From: Pseudoflavonifractor sp050943825
GTDB lineage: Bacteria > Bacillota > Clostridia > Oscillospirales > Oscillospiraceae
Length of the DNA: 64,000 nt
Reading direction: 5' to 3'
Assembly: GCF_050943825.1 (NCBI RefSeq)
Contig: NZ_JBMNPX010000005.1
Span: forward strand, 124,001 to 188,000
Shown here: in pieces, positions 40,187 to 49,832 of the stretch
Layout of the letters: every line of letters begins with the position of its first letter
Numbering within the stretch: position 1 is the stretch's first letter
Position numbers and translations under genes: made by a program
The notes under the pieces: generated by a model
Database searches by the model: none
The model's input: the letters and a program-made list of their open reading frames with translations, nothing else
Told to the model about the DNA's origin: nothing

Positions 40187-41572
40187 ATGAACCGAAATGA
40201 GGAATACAACGCCCTGCTCCGGGAGCTGGAGCAGGTTCCCCCTGCGCTGGACGGCACGGTGGACCGGGCCAGAGCCAGGCTCCGCCGCAGGCGTGCCGGC
40301 CGCTGGTGCGGCATTCCGGCTGCCAGTCTGGCAGGCGTGGCCGCGGCCTTTGTGCTGCTGGTCAACTACTCCATGCCCTTTGCCCAGGCCTGTTCCACTG
40401 TCCCTGTGCTGCGGGAGCTGATGGCTGCCGTGGCCTTCTCCCCCAGCCTGAAGCTGGCGGTGGAACACAATTACGCCCAGTATATCGGCGAGGAACAAAT
40501 ACAAAACGGCGTCAAGCTGCGCCTGGAATACCTGATTCTGGACCAGGGCCAGCTCCGCTTCTTCCTGAAGGTGGACGGCCCCCATGGCCACTACATGGCC
40601 TCCGCCGACCTGGCTGACGGGGATGGCGTCCCTCTGGAGGGCTGTGCCATCTCCTCCTCCGCCTTTGACCCCGGCGAACTGACCGGGGCGGTGTCCGTCC
40701 ACGTCTCGGACGATACCTTCCGCTTCCCCGAGGTGCTGCGACTCACCCTCCATCTGGAGGGCGAGGACGGCGGCGCCGTGGATGTTCCCAGACCCGCGCT
40801 GGGCGATGGAGAGGAGACCACTCCCGCCTATGAGGGGGATTTCTTCTTCGAGATTCCTCTGGACGCCTCCCACCTCAACGACGTGGTGTCCATCCCCATG
40901 GGGGACTGGGTGGAGGTGGACGGCCAGCTGCTCCGCTTCGCCCTGGACAGTTACCCCACTTACGGCCGCCTGACCGTGGAGGAGCACCCCGATAATACCG
41001 CCTCTTTGGCCGGTCTGGACTTCTATCTGGAAGATGAGACAGGCAACAAGTACGAGGACAATCCCTCCGGCTCGTTAAGCGCTCTGGGCAACGCCCACAT
41101 GTGCGACACCACCTTCTTTGCAGATCCCGCCCACCTGACGCTCCACATCACCCGTCTGGAGTGGCTGGATCCGGACAGGGCGTGGGTGACGGTGGATCTG
41201 GAGCAGGGCGTGGCCCTGGATCCCCTGCCCGACGGCGTGGAGCTGGCGGTGAACCGGACAGAGGACTCCGTCACCGAGCTGGCCTTCCTGGCCCCGGAGC
41301 CGCCGGAGAGCGACGAGTATCACATGGTGAGCTATCAGGTGTGCGGCGGCAGCTACCGCGCCCCCGGCGGCGAGACCTGCTATTTCAACACCCACAGCTC
41401 CCTGCATGTAGGTGAGCTGTGGTACGGCACGGACGCCGCGTTCACCGTGCCCGAGGGGTACTTCGTGGAGCTCTATCCGCTGGTGGGGTACGATGCGCCC
41501 ACCGTGGAGCTCTCCCTCCACTTCACCCAGCGCAAGGACCTGGACACTCCCATCTCCGTAACCCTAAAATAG
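40187..41572 (+). CDS. DUF4179-like membrane anti-sigma partner
   Basis: 461 aa. Cytoplasmic N-terminus of about 45 residues, one membrane helix (about 46-66) and an extracytoplasmic region. The part after the helix (FAQACSTVPVLRELMAAVAFSPSLKLAVEHNYAQYI) fits DUF4179 proteins that accompany ECF sigma factors in Firmicutes. GAGGAGGTG precedes the ATG at 40187, which lies 2 bp after the sigma stop. Anti-sigma function is inferred from this pairing; the signal is unknown. Rich in Asp and Glu, the ectodomain could bind cations. Confidence 0.8.
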   Translation: MNRNEEYNALLRELEQVPPALDGTVDRARARLRRRRAGRWCGIPAASLAGVAAAFVLLVNYSMPFAQACSTVPVLRELMAAVAFSPSLKLAVEHNYAQYIGEEQIQNGVKLRLEYLILDQGQLRFFLKVDGPHGHYMASADLADGDGVPLEGCAISSSAFDPGELTGAVSVHVSDDTFRFPEVLRLTLHLEGEDGGAVDVPRPALGDGEETTPAYEGDFFFEIPLDASHLNDVVSIPMGDWVEVDGQLLRFALDSYPTYGRLTVEEHPDNTASLAGLDFYLEDETGNKYEDNPSGSLSALGNAHMCDTTFFADPAHLTLHITRLEWLDPDRAWVTVDLEQGVALDPLPDGVELAVNRTEDSVTELAFLAPEPPESDEYHMVSYQVCGGSYRAPGGETCYFNTHSSLHVGELWYGTDAAFTVPEGYFVELYPLVGYDAPTVELSLHFTQRKDLDTPISVTLK

Positions 41573-41577
41573 AACGC

Positions 41578-41624
41578 AAAAAATCCCGCCGGGCGTGGAG
41601 TTTTCCACACCCGGCGGGATTTTT
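41578..41624. terminator. Bidirectional terminator at 41.6 kb
   Basis: Near-perfect 19-bp stem with one C-A mismatch on the plus strand that becomes a G-U pair on the minus strand; flanked by A and T runs. It serves the anti-sigma gene and the C_GCAxxG_C_C gene. Confidence 0.9.
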
Positions 41625-41635
41625 GTGGACAAAAT

Positions 41636-42016
41636 TTACTTGTGCAGCTTTTCCAGCAGCTCCACTGCCTCACGGACCATGCGGTCGCAGTGGGGCTTGC
41701 GGGCCTCTCCCCGCTTGGCGGCCTCGGCGAGAAGCTGGGCGCAGTCCAGACAGCCGTTCTTCTCCTTGAAGGCGTCGGTCAGCTCCTTGGCGGCGGCAGA
41801 GTCCTTGCCGGTCATGCCCAGCACCATCAGCGCGCCGGTAACGGCGCCGCAGGTGGCGCCCCGGCGCATGCCGGAGCCAAAGTTGCTGCCCAGGGCGTTG
41901 GCCGCCTCGGGGCTCAGGCCGCACTCCTGTGCAAAGGGGATGAGCACCGACTGGCAGCAGTTGTAGTGTACCGTAGTGTCTGCCCGAAGGGCGTTTACAT
42001 GTTCCTGTTTCGTCAT
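41636..42016 (-). CDS. C_GCAxxG_C_C family redox-type protein
   Basis: 126 aa. Conserved cysteine pattern: YNCCQSVLIPFAQECGL near the N-terminus, GMRRGATCGAVTGALMVLG in the middle and GCLDCAQLL and HCDRMV toward the end. This family (TIGR01909/PF09719) is widespread in anaerobes and probably binds a metal or disulfide relay; function is not established. AGGA precedes the ATG. It follows a GNAT gene by 26 bp, in the same leftward direction as recG. Confidence 0.87.
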   Translation of the reverse strand: MTKQEHVNALRADTTVHYNCCQSVLIPFAQECGLSPEAANALGSNFGSGMRRGATCGAVTGALMVLGMTGKDSAAAKELTDAFKEKNGCLDCAQLLAEAAKRGEARKPHCDRMVREAVELLEKLHK

Positions 42017-42042
42017 TGGTTTTTCCTCGTTTTCTCTCTGGT

Positions 42043-42492
42043 TTACTCCGCATCCAGCACCATCTGGTTGTACTGCAGGAAACGAAAGCCCAGCCGCTCA
42101 TAGAGCCGTGCGGCATTTGCGTTGGCCGGGGTGACCTCCAGCCGGAAGCGGCGGCATTCGGGGTGGGCCGCCATCACCTGGTTGAACACCTGACTGCCGT
42201 AGCCCTTGCCCCGGCAGCTGTCCTTGAGGTACAGCTCATCGAAAATGAGCACCTTTCCGCCCACCTCAGAGGCGTAGTTCCAGGACAGGTAGCAGTATCC
42301 CACCGGCTCGCCGTCCTCCAGCAGCAGCAGGCCCTCAATCAGGGGCTGCGCCGGGTCTGCCGCGTCCCGGAAGGCCTGCTCCAGGGTGGAAAAGTCCACC
42401 TCATGCTCCACGGCCGGGCTGTGGTAGAAGTCTGTCACCATGCCCATGACCGCGTCCCGGTCTCCGGACACCATGGGTCTCATTGTAAGCAT
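42043..42492 (-). CDS. GNAT-family N-acetyltransferase
   Basis: 149 aa. GNAT fold signatures: GEPVGYCYLSWNYASEVGG, the acetyl-CoA loop LYLKDSCRGKGYGSQVFNQV and EVTPANANAARLYERLGFRFL. It transfers acetyl from acetyl-CoA to an amine of unknown identity. The ATG at 42492 has AAGGAAG 7 nt upstream; the ATG six codons earlier overlaps that site. Located 26 bp after recG, so it may be read from the recG transcript. Confidence 0.88.
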   Translation of the reverse strand: MLTMRPMVSGDRDAVMGMVTDFYHSPAVEHEVDFSTLEQAFRDAADPAQPLIEGLLLLEDGEPVGYCYLSWNYASEVGGKVLIFDELYLKDSCRGKGYGSQVFNQVMAAHPECRRFRLEVTPANANAARLYERLGFRFLQYNQMVLDAE

Positions 42493-42518
42493 CTTATTCT
42501 TCCTTTCCATTATATATA

Positions 42519-44603
42519 TTAATTGAAAATATCCGGGTTGTCGCTGAACATCCGCTTCACCCGCTCCAGCAGGGGGCGGTGCTTCCGCTTCTCCAGCCCC
42601 GGGTCGGCCTCCAACAGGTCACGGGCGGCCTGCTGGGCCTCCTTGAGCAGCCGCACATCTCCCGCCAGGTCCGCAATGTGGAGCTGGGGCAGGCCGTGCT
42701 GCCGGGAGCCGAAGAAGTCGCCGGGACCCCGGAGCTTCAGGTCTTCCTCGGCAATTTTAAAGCCGTCGGTGGTGGAGGCCAGCACCTTCAGCCGTGCCCG
42801 GCTGTCCTGGCTGTGGGTGGCGGTCATGAGCACGCAGTAGGACTTGTGCTTGCCGCGGCCCACCCGGCCCCGGAGCTGGTGGAGCTGGCTCAGACCGAAG
42901 CGCTCCGCATTCTCCACAATCATCAGCGCCGCGTTGGGTACGTCCACGCCCACCTCAATGACGGTGGTAGACACCAGCACGTCAATGTCACCGGCGGAAA
43001 AGGCGGACATGACCGCGTCCTTGTCCCTGGGCTTCATCTTGCCGTGGACAAAGGCCACCCGCAAGTCGGGAAACACCTGGGTTTTCAGGGTCTCGGCATA
43101 GGTGGTCACCGCCTTCAGGTCAGCCAAACCGCCGAAAGCGCCCTCTCCGTCCGGGTTTTCCTCCACAGCGGGGCAGACGATATAGGCCTGTCGGCCCTCA
43201 GCCACCAGCTTGCGCACAAAGCCGTACATCCTCTGCCGCTTGTCCTCCCCCACCACAAAGGTCTCCACCGGCGTGCGGCCGGGGGGCAGTTCGTCGATGA
43301 CCGACACATCCAGGTCACCGTACACGATGAGGGCCAGGGTGCGGGGAATGGGGGTGGCGGACATGACCAGCACATGGGGACGCACTCCCCTGTCTGCCTT
43401 GGCCGCCAGGGCCGCACGCTGGGCCACGCCGAAGCGGTGCTGCTCGTCGGTGATGACCAGCCCCAGCTTTTGAAATTCCACGCCCTCGCTCAACAGGGCG
43501 TGGGTGCCCACCATCAGGTCCACCTCGCCCTCCGCCAGGGCCGCTTTTGCCTTCCGCTTTTCAGCGGCCTTCATGCTGCCGGTGAGCAGCCCCACCCGCA
43601 TTCCGGCGGGGGACAGCAGGGCGGACAGGGAGCGGAAATGCTGCTCGGCCAGGATCTCGGTGGGGGCCATCATGGCGCTCTGCCAGCCGCTCTGCCAGGC
43701 CAGCCAGGCACAGGCGGCGGCCACCGCCGTCTTGCCTGAGCCCACGTCGCCCTGGACCAGCCGGTTCATGGGCCGGCCCGAGGCCATGTCCGCCGCCGCC
43801 TCGTCCACGGTACGGCGCTGGGCGCCGGTGAAGGAGAAGGGCAGCAGGGACAAAAACGGCGCCAAATCCCGCCTCTCCACCCCCGGACCGGCGCCCCGGT
43901 CCCGTCCCGTGCGCAGCAGGGACATACCGCAGGAGAGGAGGAAAAACTCCTCAAAAATCAGCCGCCGCCGTGCAATCTCCAGCGCCTCCCAGCTCTCGGG
44001 GAAGTGGATGTTCCGGCAGGAGAACTCCACCTGGGCCAGGCTGTGGGCCAGGCGCACCTCCTCGGGCAGCAGCTCGGGCACCTGCCCGGCGCACTCGTCC
44101 ACGCACCGCCGGGCCAGCCCGGCCAGCAGGTTGTTGGAGATGCCCGCCGTCAGGGGGTAGACCGGCATGATGCAGCCGGTGAACCGGGCAGCGCCCTCCC
44201 GCTCGAACACCGGGTTGGTCATCTGCCGCCCCCTGCCCTGCCGCTCCACTTTACCATAGAAAATGTAGCTCTCCCCCAGGCGCAGGGCGTCCCGCACGTA
44301 GGCCTGGTTGAAAAAGGTGACGGTCATCACCGACTTGTCATCGGCTACCTTCACCTTCACCAGCTCCAGGCCCTTGCGGATATAGGACACCCGGGGCGTC
44401 TCCGCCACAAACGCCTCCACGCACACCGGCTGTTCCTCCGGTGCGCCGTCAATGGTGGAAATTTTGCTCCGATCCTCGTAGCTGCGGGGATAGTACCCCA
44501 GCAGCTGCTCCACAGTGCCCAGGCCCAGCTTGGCCAGCTTGGCAGCCCTGGCGTCACCAATCCCCGGCAGCTCTTTCAGGCCGCTCTCCAGTGTCAGTGC
44601 CAC
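42519..44603 (-). CDS. recG: ATP-dependent DNA helicase RecG
   Basis: 694 aa, GTG start behind AAAGGGGGGCG. N-terminal wedge/OB domain (about 60-160), then superfamily 2 helicase motifs: GDVGSGKTAVAAACA (Walker A), DEQHRFGVAQR (DEQH Walker B box), VMSATPIPRTLAL and QLRGRVGRGKHKSYC (motif VI). RecG remodels stalled forks and branches Holliday junctions. Small helix-hairpin-like LKELPGIGDARAAKLAKLG at the N-terminus is typical of Firmicute RecG. Confidence 0.96.
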   Translation of the reverse strand: MALTLESGLKELPGIGDARAAKLAKLGLGTVEQLLGYYPRSYEDRSKISTIDGAPEEQPVCVEAFVAETPRVSYIRKGLELVKVKVADDKSVMTVTFFNQAYVRDALRLGESYIFYGKVERQGRGRQMTNPVFEREGAARFTGCIMPVYPLTAGISNNLLAGLARRCVDECAGQVPELLPEEVRLAHSLAQVEFSCRNIHFPESWEALEIARRRLIFEEFFLLSCGMSLLRTGRDRGAGPGVERRDLAPFLSLLPFSFTGAQRRTVDEAAADMASGRPMNRLVQGDVGSGKTAVAAACAWLAWQSGWQSAMMAPTEILAEQHFRSLSALLSPAGMRVGLLTGSMKAAEKRKAKAALAEGEVDLMVGTHALLSEGVEFQKLGLVITDEQHRFGVAQRAALAAKADRGVRPHVLVMSATPIPRTLALIVYGDLDVSVIDELPPGRTPVETFVVGEDKRQRMYGFVRKLVAEGRQAYIVCPAVEENPDGEGAFGGLADLKAVTTYAETLKTQVFPDLRVAFVHGKMKPRDKDAVMSAFSAGDIDVLVSTTVIEVGVDVPNAALMIVENAERFGLSQLHQLRGRVGRGKHKSYCVLMTATHSQDSRARLKVLASTTDGFKIAEEDLKLRGPGDFFGSRQHGLPQLHIADLAGDVRLLKEAQQAARDLLEADPGLEKRKHRPLLERVKRMFSDNPDIFN

Positions 44604-45024
44604 GGTACGCCCCCCTTTCGCAGTCTTTGTGGCCTAGTCTACCATAAAACCGGCGGGCAAACAAGCACTCCCTGTCGCCCGGTGTTAAGAACCAACTTAA
44701 CCTTTTTTCCGCTCCTCTCCTTCCCCTTTCGCACCCACTTTTCCGCTTCCAGCCCTACTAAGTTCCTTCTTCTCTTTTTGTCATTTGTCCATTTCTATTT
44801 ACAGTTTTTCTTAACTTATTTTGCAGAACCTTTTCCCTTTTCTTTCATTTTCCTCTTCTTTTTCTAATTCCTTTTGTATTTTTATCTCTTTTTTGCAGAG
44901 TCCAATAAAATTTATTGCAAAATCAGATTGCAGTCTGTATAATGTACTTTAACACATCAGTTTGACCGGAAGCAGGACGGCTCCCGTCCCCTCCGGACCG
45001 CATCCGCCGCAGCGGGAAGAAAGG
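44604..45024. other. Gene-free stretch with a pyrimidine tract and the pyc promoter
   Basis: From about 44700 to 44905 the plus strand is nearly all C and T with low GC, in sharp contrast to the rest of the window; there is no coding frame on either strand. A 6-bp inverted repeat GTTAAG/CTTAAC (44684-44701) followed by CT6 begins it. The pyc promoter lies at its right end. Confidence 0.6.
44915..44943 (+). promoter_or_regulatory. pyc promoter
   Basis: TTGCAA (44915-44920), 17-nt spacer, perfect TATAAT (44938-44943), about 80 nt before the start codon. Confidence 0.85.
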
Positions 45025-48000
45025 ATGAATCAAGTGACAGAGCGTGTATTCAACAAGGTACTGGTAGCCAACCGAGGCGAAATCGCCATCCGGGTGTTCC
45101 GCGCCTGCTACGACCTGGGGCTCCACACCGTGGCCATGTACTCCCACGAGGACATCAACAGCCTGTTCCGCACCCGGGCCGACGAGGCCTACCTCATCGG
45201 CCACAACAAGTCCCCCCTTGGGGCCTATCTGGACATTCCCGCCATCATCGACCTGGCCAAGCGGCGGAAGGTGGATGCCATCCATCCGGGCTACGGCTTC
45301 CTGTCCGAGAACCCGGACTTCGCCCGTGCCTGTGAGGCGGAGGGCATCAAGTTCATCGGTCCTTCCTCCGAGGTATTGGCCCGCATGGGCGACAAGCTGG
45401 CCGCCAAGGCCACAGCCATCGCCTGCGGCGTGCCCACCATTCCCGGCTCCGACCGCCCCCTGAAGGACGCGGACGAGGCCCTGGAGAAGGCCATTTCCTA
45501 CGGCTTCCCCATCATCCTCAAGGCGGCTGCCGGCGGCGGCGGCCGCGGCATGCGCCGGTGCGACACGCCGGAGGAGGTTGCCCCCGCCTTTGAGCTGGTG
45601 CGCAACGAGGCCCGGAAGGCCTTCGGCAGCGAGGACATCTTTATTGAGAAATATCTGGTGGAGCCCAAGCACATCGAGGTGCAGATTCTGGGCGACCAGT
45701 ATGGCAACGTGATGCACCTGGGTGAGCGCGACTGCTCCCTCCAGCGCCGTTACCAGAAGGTGGTGGAGTACGCCCCCGCCTGGAGCGTGCCCCAGGAGAT
45801 CCGGGACAAGCTCCACGCCGACGCGGTGAAGGTGGCCAAGCACGTGGGCTACGTCAACGCGGGCACCGTGGAGTTCCTGGTGGACAAGGACGGCAACCAC
45901 TACTTCATTGAGATGAACCCCCGGATTCAGGTGGAGCACACCGTCACCGAGATGGTCACCGGCGTGGACCTGGTGCGGGCTCAGATCCTCATCTCCGAGG
46001 GCTGCCCCCTGTCCGACCCCCGCATCGGCCTGACCAAGCAGGAGGATGTGCACATCAGCGGCTACGCCATCCAGTGCCGTGTCACCACCGAGGACCCGGC
46101 CAACAATTTCGCCCCTGACACCGGCAAGATCACCGCCTACCGCTCCAGCGGCGGCTTCGGCGTCCGTCTGGACGGCGGCAACGCCTACACCGGCGCGGTC
46201 ATCTCCCCCTATTACGACTCCCTGCTAGTCAAGGTCACCGCCTGGGACAACACCTTTGTGGGCACCTGCCACAAGGCGGTGCGCGCCGTCAGCGAGGAGC
46301 ACGTCCGGGGCGTGAAGACCAACATTCCCTTTGTCACCAACATCCTCACCCACCCTGCCTTCCAGGCGGGCAAGTGCCACACCAAGTTCATCGACGAGAC
46401 CCCCGAGCTCTTTGACATCAACACCGGCCGTGACCGTGCCACCAAGGTGCTCAAGTACATCGCCCAGATTCAGGTGGACAATCCCTCCGCCGAGCGCAAG
46501 CAGTACGACATCCCCCGGTTCCCGCCCGTCACCGGCAACCGGCCCGAGGGCCTCAAGCAGCTGCTGGACCGGGAGGGCCCCGAGGCGGTGAAGAAGTGGG
46601 TGCTGGAACAGAAGAAGCTGCTCATCACCGACACCACCATGCGGGACGCCCACCAGTCTCTGCTGTCCACCCGGGTGCGCACCCGTGACCTGCGTCTGGC
46701 CGCCGACGGCACCAGCGAAATCCTGGCCGACTGCTTCTCCCTGGAGATGTGGGGCGGCGCCACCTTCGACGTGGCCTACCGGTTCCTCCACGAGTCCCCC
46801 TGGGAGCGGCTGGATTCCCTGCGGAAGAAGATCCCCAACATCCCCTTCCAGATGCTCCTCCGGGGCGCCAACGCGGTGGGCTACACCAACTACCCCGACA
46901 ACCTGATCCGGGAGTTCGTGAAGGAGGCCGCCCGCAGCGGCATCGACGTGTTCCGTATCTTTGACTCCCTCAACTGGGTGCCCGGCATGGAGGTTGCCAT
47001 GGAGGAGGTGCTCAAGGAGAACAAGCTCTGCGAGGCCTCCATCTGCTACACCGGCGACATTCTGGACCCTAAGCGGGACAAATACACCCTGCAGTACTAT
47101 GTGAATCTGGCCAAGGAGCTGGAGCGCCGGGGCGCCCACCTGCTGGCCATCAAGGACATGTCCGGCCTGCTCAAGCCCTACGCGGCCAAGAAGCTGGTGT
47201 CCATCCTGAAGCAGGAGGTGGGCCTGCCCATCCACCTCCACACCCACGACACCACCGCCAACCAGGTGGCCGCCTACCTCATGGCCGCCGAGGCTGGCGT
47301 GGACATCGTGGACTGCGCCATCGCCTCCATGTCCAGCCTGACCAGCCAGCCCTCCATGAACGCGGTGGTAGCCGCCCTCCAGGGCACGGAGCGGGACACC
47401 GGCCTGGACCTGCAGCGGCTGCAGAAGCTGGACGACTACTGGGCCGACGTGCGGCTGCGGTACGACAGCTTTGACCACGGCCTGAAGAACCCCACCACCG
47501 ACATCTACCGCTACGAGATCCCCGGCGGCCAGTACACCAACCTGTATCCCCAGGTCATCTCCCTGGGCCTTGGCCACCGGTTCGAAGAGGTCAAGGAGAT
47601 GTACAAGACCGTCAACGACATGCTGGGCGACATCGTGAAGGTGACCCCCTCCTCCAAGATGGTGGGCGACCTGGCCATCTTCATGGTGCAGAACAACCTG
47701 ACGCCGGAGAACATTGTGGAGCGGGGCGAGGCTCTCACCTTCCCCGACAGCGTGGTGAGCTACTTCAAGGGCATGATGGGTCAGCCTGCCTGGGGCTTCC
47801 CCGAGGACCTGCAGCGGGTGGTGCTCAAGGGCGAGGAGCCCATCACCTGCCGGCCCGGCGAGCTGCTGCCCCCCGTGGACTTCGACGCCGTGCGGGAGGA
47901 GATGCGCCCCTTCATGGGCGGCGACGAGATCAACATGCGGGCCATGCTGTCCTACTGCCTCTACCCCAAGGTGTATGAGGAGTACCGGCAGCACCGCAAC

Positions 48001-48468
48001 GAGTACGGCTACATCGCCCGCATGGGCAGCCATGTGTTCTTCAACGGCATGGCCCTGGGCGAGACCAACCAGATCAACATCGAGGACGGCAAGACCCTGG
48101 TCATCAAGTACCTGGGTCTGGGCGATCTGAATGAGGACGGCACCCGTACCGTCCAATTTGAGCTCAACGGCCAGCGCCGCGAGGTGGCGGTGCCCGATCG
48201 GACCGCCGAGGTCAAGGGTGTCCAGGTCACCCTGGCCGACCCTGAGGACAAGAGCCAGGTGGGCGCGTCCATCCCCGGCATGGTGTCCAAGGTGAGCGTC
48301 CAGCCCGGCGACAGGGTGGAGGCCAACCAGGTGCTGGGTATCATCGAGGCCATGAAGATGGAGACCAGCGTGGTGGCCCGTCTGGCGGGCACCGTGGAGG
48401 CCATCCATGTCCAGGAGGGCGACAACGTCAAAGCCGGTCAGCTGCTCTTCACCGTCAAGCCCGACTGA
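45025..48468 (+). CDS. pyc: Pyruvate carboxylase
   Basis: 1147 aa, the full single-chain enzyme. Biotin carboxylase domain (about 8-455) with NKVLVANRGEIAIRV, KAAAGGGGRGMR and NPRIQVEHTVTE; carboxyltransferase domain (about 530-1000) with ITDTTMRDAHQSLL and IHLHTHDTT; C-terminal biotin carrier with IIEAMKMET, Lys1111 being biotinylated. It makes oxaloacetate from pyruvate, bicarbonate and ATP for anaplerosis. The biotin would be attached by BirA and imported through BioY, both encoded 30 kb away in this window. An alternative GTG start at 45034 has better site spacing (AAGGA, 8 nt). Confidence 0.97.
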   Translation: MNQVTERVFNKVLVANRGEIAIRVFRACYDLGLHTVAMYSHEDINSLFRTRADEAYLIGHNKSPLGAYLDIPAIIDLAKRRKVDAIHPGYGFLSENPDFARACEAEGIKFIGPSSEVLARMGDKLAAKATAIACGVPTIPGSDRPLKDADEALEKAISYGFPIILKAAAGGGGRGMRRCDTPEEVAPAFELVRNEARKAFGSEDIFIEKYLVEPKHIEVQILGDQYGNVMHLGERDCSLQRRYQKVVEYAPAWSVPQEIRDKLHADAVKVAKHVGYVNAGTVEFLVDKDGNHYFIEMNPRIQVEHTVTEMVTGVDLVRAQILISEGCPLSDPRIGLTKQEDVHISGYAIQCRVTTEDPANNFAPDTGKITAYRSSGGFGVRLDGGNAYTGAVISPYYDSLLVKVTAWDNTFVGTCHKAVRAVSEEHVRGVKTNIPFVTNILTHPAFQAGKCHTKFIDETPELFDINTGRDRATKVLKYIAQIQVDNPSAERKQYDIPRFPPVTGNRPEGLKQLLDREGPEAVKKWVLEQKKLLITDTTMRDAHQSLLSTRVRTRDLRLAADGTSEILADCFSLEMWGGATFDVAYRFLHESPWERLDSLRKKIPNIPFQMLLRGANAVGYTNYPDNLIREFVKEAARSGIDVFRIFDSLNWVPGMEVAMEEVLKENKLCEASICYTGDILDPKRDKYTLQYYVNLAKELERRGAHLLAIKDMSGLLKPYAAKKLVSILKQEVGLPIHLHTHDTTANQVAAYLMAAEAGVDIVDCAIASMSSLTSQPSMNAVVAALQGTERDTGLDLQRLQKLDDYWADVRLRYDSFDHGLKNPTTDIYRYEIPGGQYTNLYPQVISLGLGHRFEEVKEMYKTVNDMLGDIVKVTPSSKMVGDLAIFMVQNNLTPENIVERGEALTFPDSVVSYFKGMMGQPAWGFPEDLQRVVLKGEEPITCRPGELLPPVDFDAVREEMRPFMGGDEINMRAMLSYCLYPKVYEEYRQHRNEYGYIARMGSHVFFNGMALGETNQINIEDGKTLVIKYLGLGDLNEDGTRTVQFELNGQRREVAVPDRTAEVKGVQVTLADPEDKSQVGASIPGMVSKVSVQPGDRVEANQVLGIIEAMKMETSVVARLAGTVEAIHVQEGDNVKAGQLLFTVKPD

Positions 48469-48490
48469 TTCCTGTTTCAGGGGCAAAAAA

Positions 48491-48528
48491 GGCGCGCGCC
48501 CCCAGTGGGGGGCGCGCCGGATGATTTT
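48491..48528. terminator. Terminator between pyc and the CNNM gene
   Basis: GC-rich hairpin 48491-48518 (GGCGCGC...GCGCGCC) with A6 on the left and a T5 run on the right; it can stop transcription from both sides. Confidence 0.85.
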
Positions 48529-49832
48529 TAATTCAGCAGACAGCGGCAGCCCTCCTTGTCCTTCTCTTTCCGGTCCTTTTTGTCCTCTTCCTTCTCGTCA
48601 GGCAGCACCACCACTTTGATCTCCATGACCCGGCGGTGGTCCACCTTGGTGACGGTCACGTCCAGGCCGTCAGCCTGGAACCGGTCCCCTTCCTCGGGGA
48701 TACGGCCCACCTGCTCCATGACCCAGCCGGACACCGTGTTGGCGTCACAGCTGCCCTTGATGGAGAAGATGTCATACAGGTCGGTCAGGTCGGCAGAGCA
48801 GGAGATGAGGTAGCTGCCGTCGGCCTGCTTCTGGAACTGCTCGATGACCTCATCGTGCTCGTCCCAGATCTCGCCCACCAGCTCCTCCACAATGTCCTCC
48901 ATGGTGACCAGGCCCTCAGTGCCGCCGTACTCGTCCACCACAATGACCATATGGGCCTTCTCACGCTGGAGAATGCGGAGCATCTCGGAGATCTTGGTGT
49001 TTCCGGTGGTGTAGAGCACAGTGCCCATAAAGGAGGACAGGTCGCTGATGCCGTGGTAGCGGGCGGCGTGGAAGTCCTTCTCGTGGATGACGCCCACGAT
49101 GTCGTCAATGTCCTCATGGTACACGGGCAGACGGGAGAAGCCGCTCTCGGCGAATACCTTGGCCACCTCGTCCATGTCGGCGGTGTCCTCCACCGCCACA
49201 ATGTCCACCCGGGGGGTGAGAATCTCCTCCACCTCCATGTCGCCGAACTCAATGGCGGAACGGATCAGCTCACTCTCGTGCTGGTCCAGGCCGCCCTCGT
49301 CCTCGGCCTGGTCCACCATGGTGATGAGCTCCTCCTCGGTGATGCCCTCGTCCTCCTTCTTGTGGAAGATGAGGGTGAGCAGCTTCTTCCACTGGGTGAA
49401 GAGGAAGTTGAGGGGCCGCAGCACGGTGAGGAAGAACTTCAGCAGAGGCGCGGAGAACATGGCGAAGGCCTCAGGGGACTCCTTGGCCAGGCTCTTGGGG
49501 GAGATCTCACCAAAGATCAGGATGACCACGGTGAGCACCACTGTGGACACCGTGGGGCCGTAGGCTCCCAGCAGCTTGGTGAAGAGCACGGTGCCGATGG
49601 TGGTGGCGGTGATATTGACAATGTTGTTGCCTATCAGGATAGTGGAGAGCAGGCGGTCAAAGTCCTCCTCCAGCTCCAGGGCCAGAGCGGCCCGGCGGTT
49701 GCCTGCGTCGGCCCGGCTCTTCAGCCGCACCCGGTTGAGAGAGGAGAAGGCGGTCTCCGTGGCCGAAAAGTAGGACGACATGGCCACCAGGAAGATGAGA
49801 ACGACTATCATGATAATACTGGCACTGTCCAT
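48528..49832 (-). CDS. CNNM/CorC (HlyC) family cation transporter
   Basis: 434 aa. N-terminal DUF21/CNNM membrane domain (about 1-185) with SSYFSATETAFSSLNRVRLKS, NNIVNITATTIG and FGEISPKSLAKE; two CBS domains (about 205-325: TPRVDIVAVEDTADMDEV, DEYGGTEGLVTMEDIVEELVGEI) and a C-terminal CorC_HlyC domain. Such proteins export Mg2+/Co2+ or sodium-coupled Mg2+. The tail is Lys/Glu/Asp-rich. AGGAG lies 14 nt before the chosen ATG; a GTG five codons earlier overlaps the site. The gene has a promoter 220 nt upstream and a structured leader (see 49833-50018). Confidence 0.88.
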   Translation of the reverse strand: MDSASIIMIVVLIFLVAMSSYFSATETAFSSLNRVRLKSRADAGNRRAALALELEEDFDRLLSTILIGNNIVNITATTIGTVLFTKLLGAYGPTVSTVVLTVVILIFGEISPKSLAKESPEAFAMFSAPLLKFFLTVLRPLNFLFTQWKKLLTLIFHKKEDEGITEEELITMVDQAEDEGGLDQHESELIRSAIEFGDMEVEEILTPRVDIVAVEDTADMDEVAKVFAESGFSRLPVYHEDIDDIVGVIHEKDFHAARYHGISDLSSFMGTVLYTTGNTKISEMLRILQREKAHMVIVVDEYGGTEGLVTMEDIVEELVGEIWDEHDEVIEQFQKQADGSYLISCSADLTDLYDIFSIKGSCDANTVSGWVMEQVGRIPEEGDRFQADGLDVTVTKVDHRRVMEIKVVVLPDEKEEDKKDRKEKDKEGCRCLLN

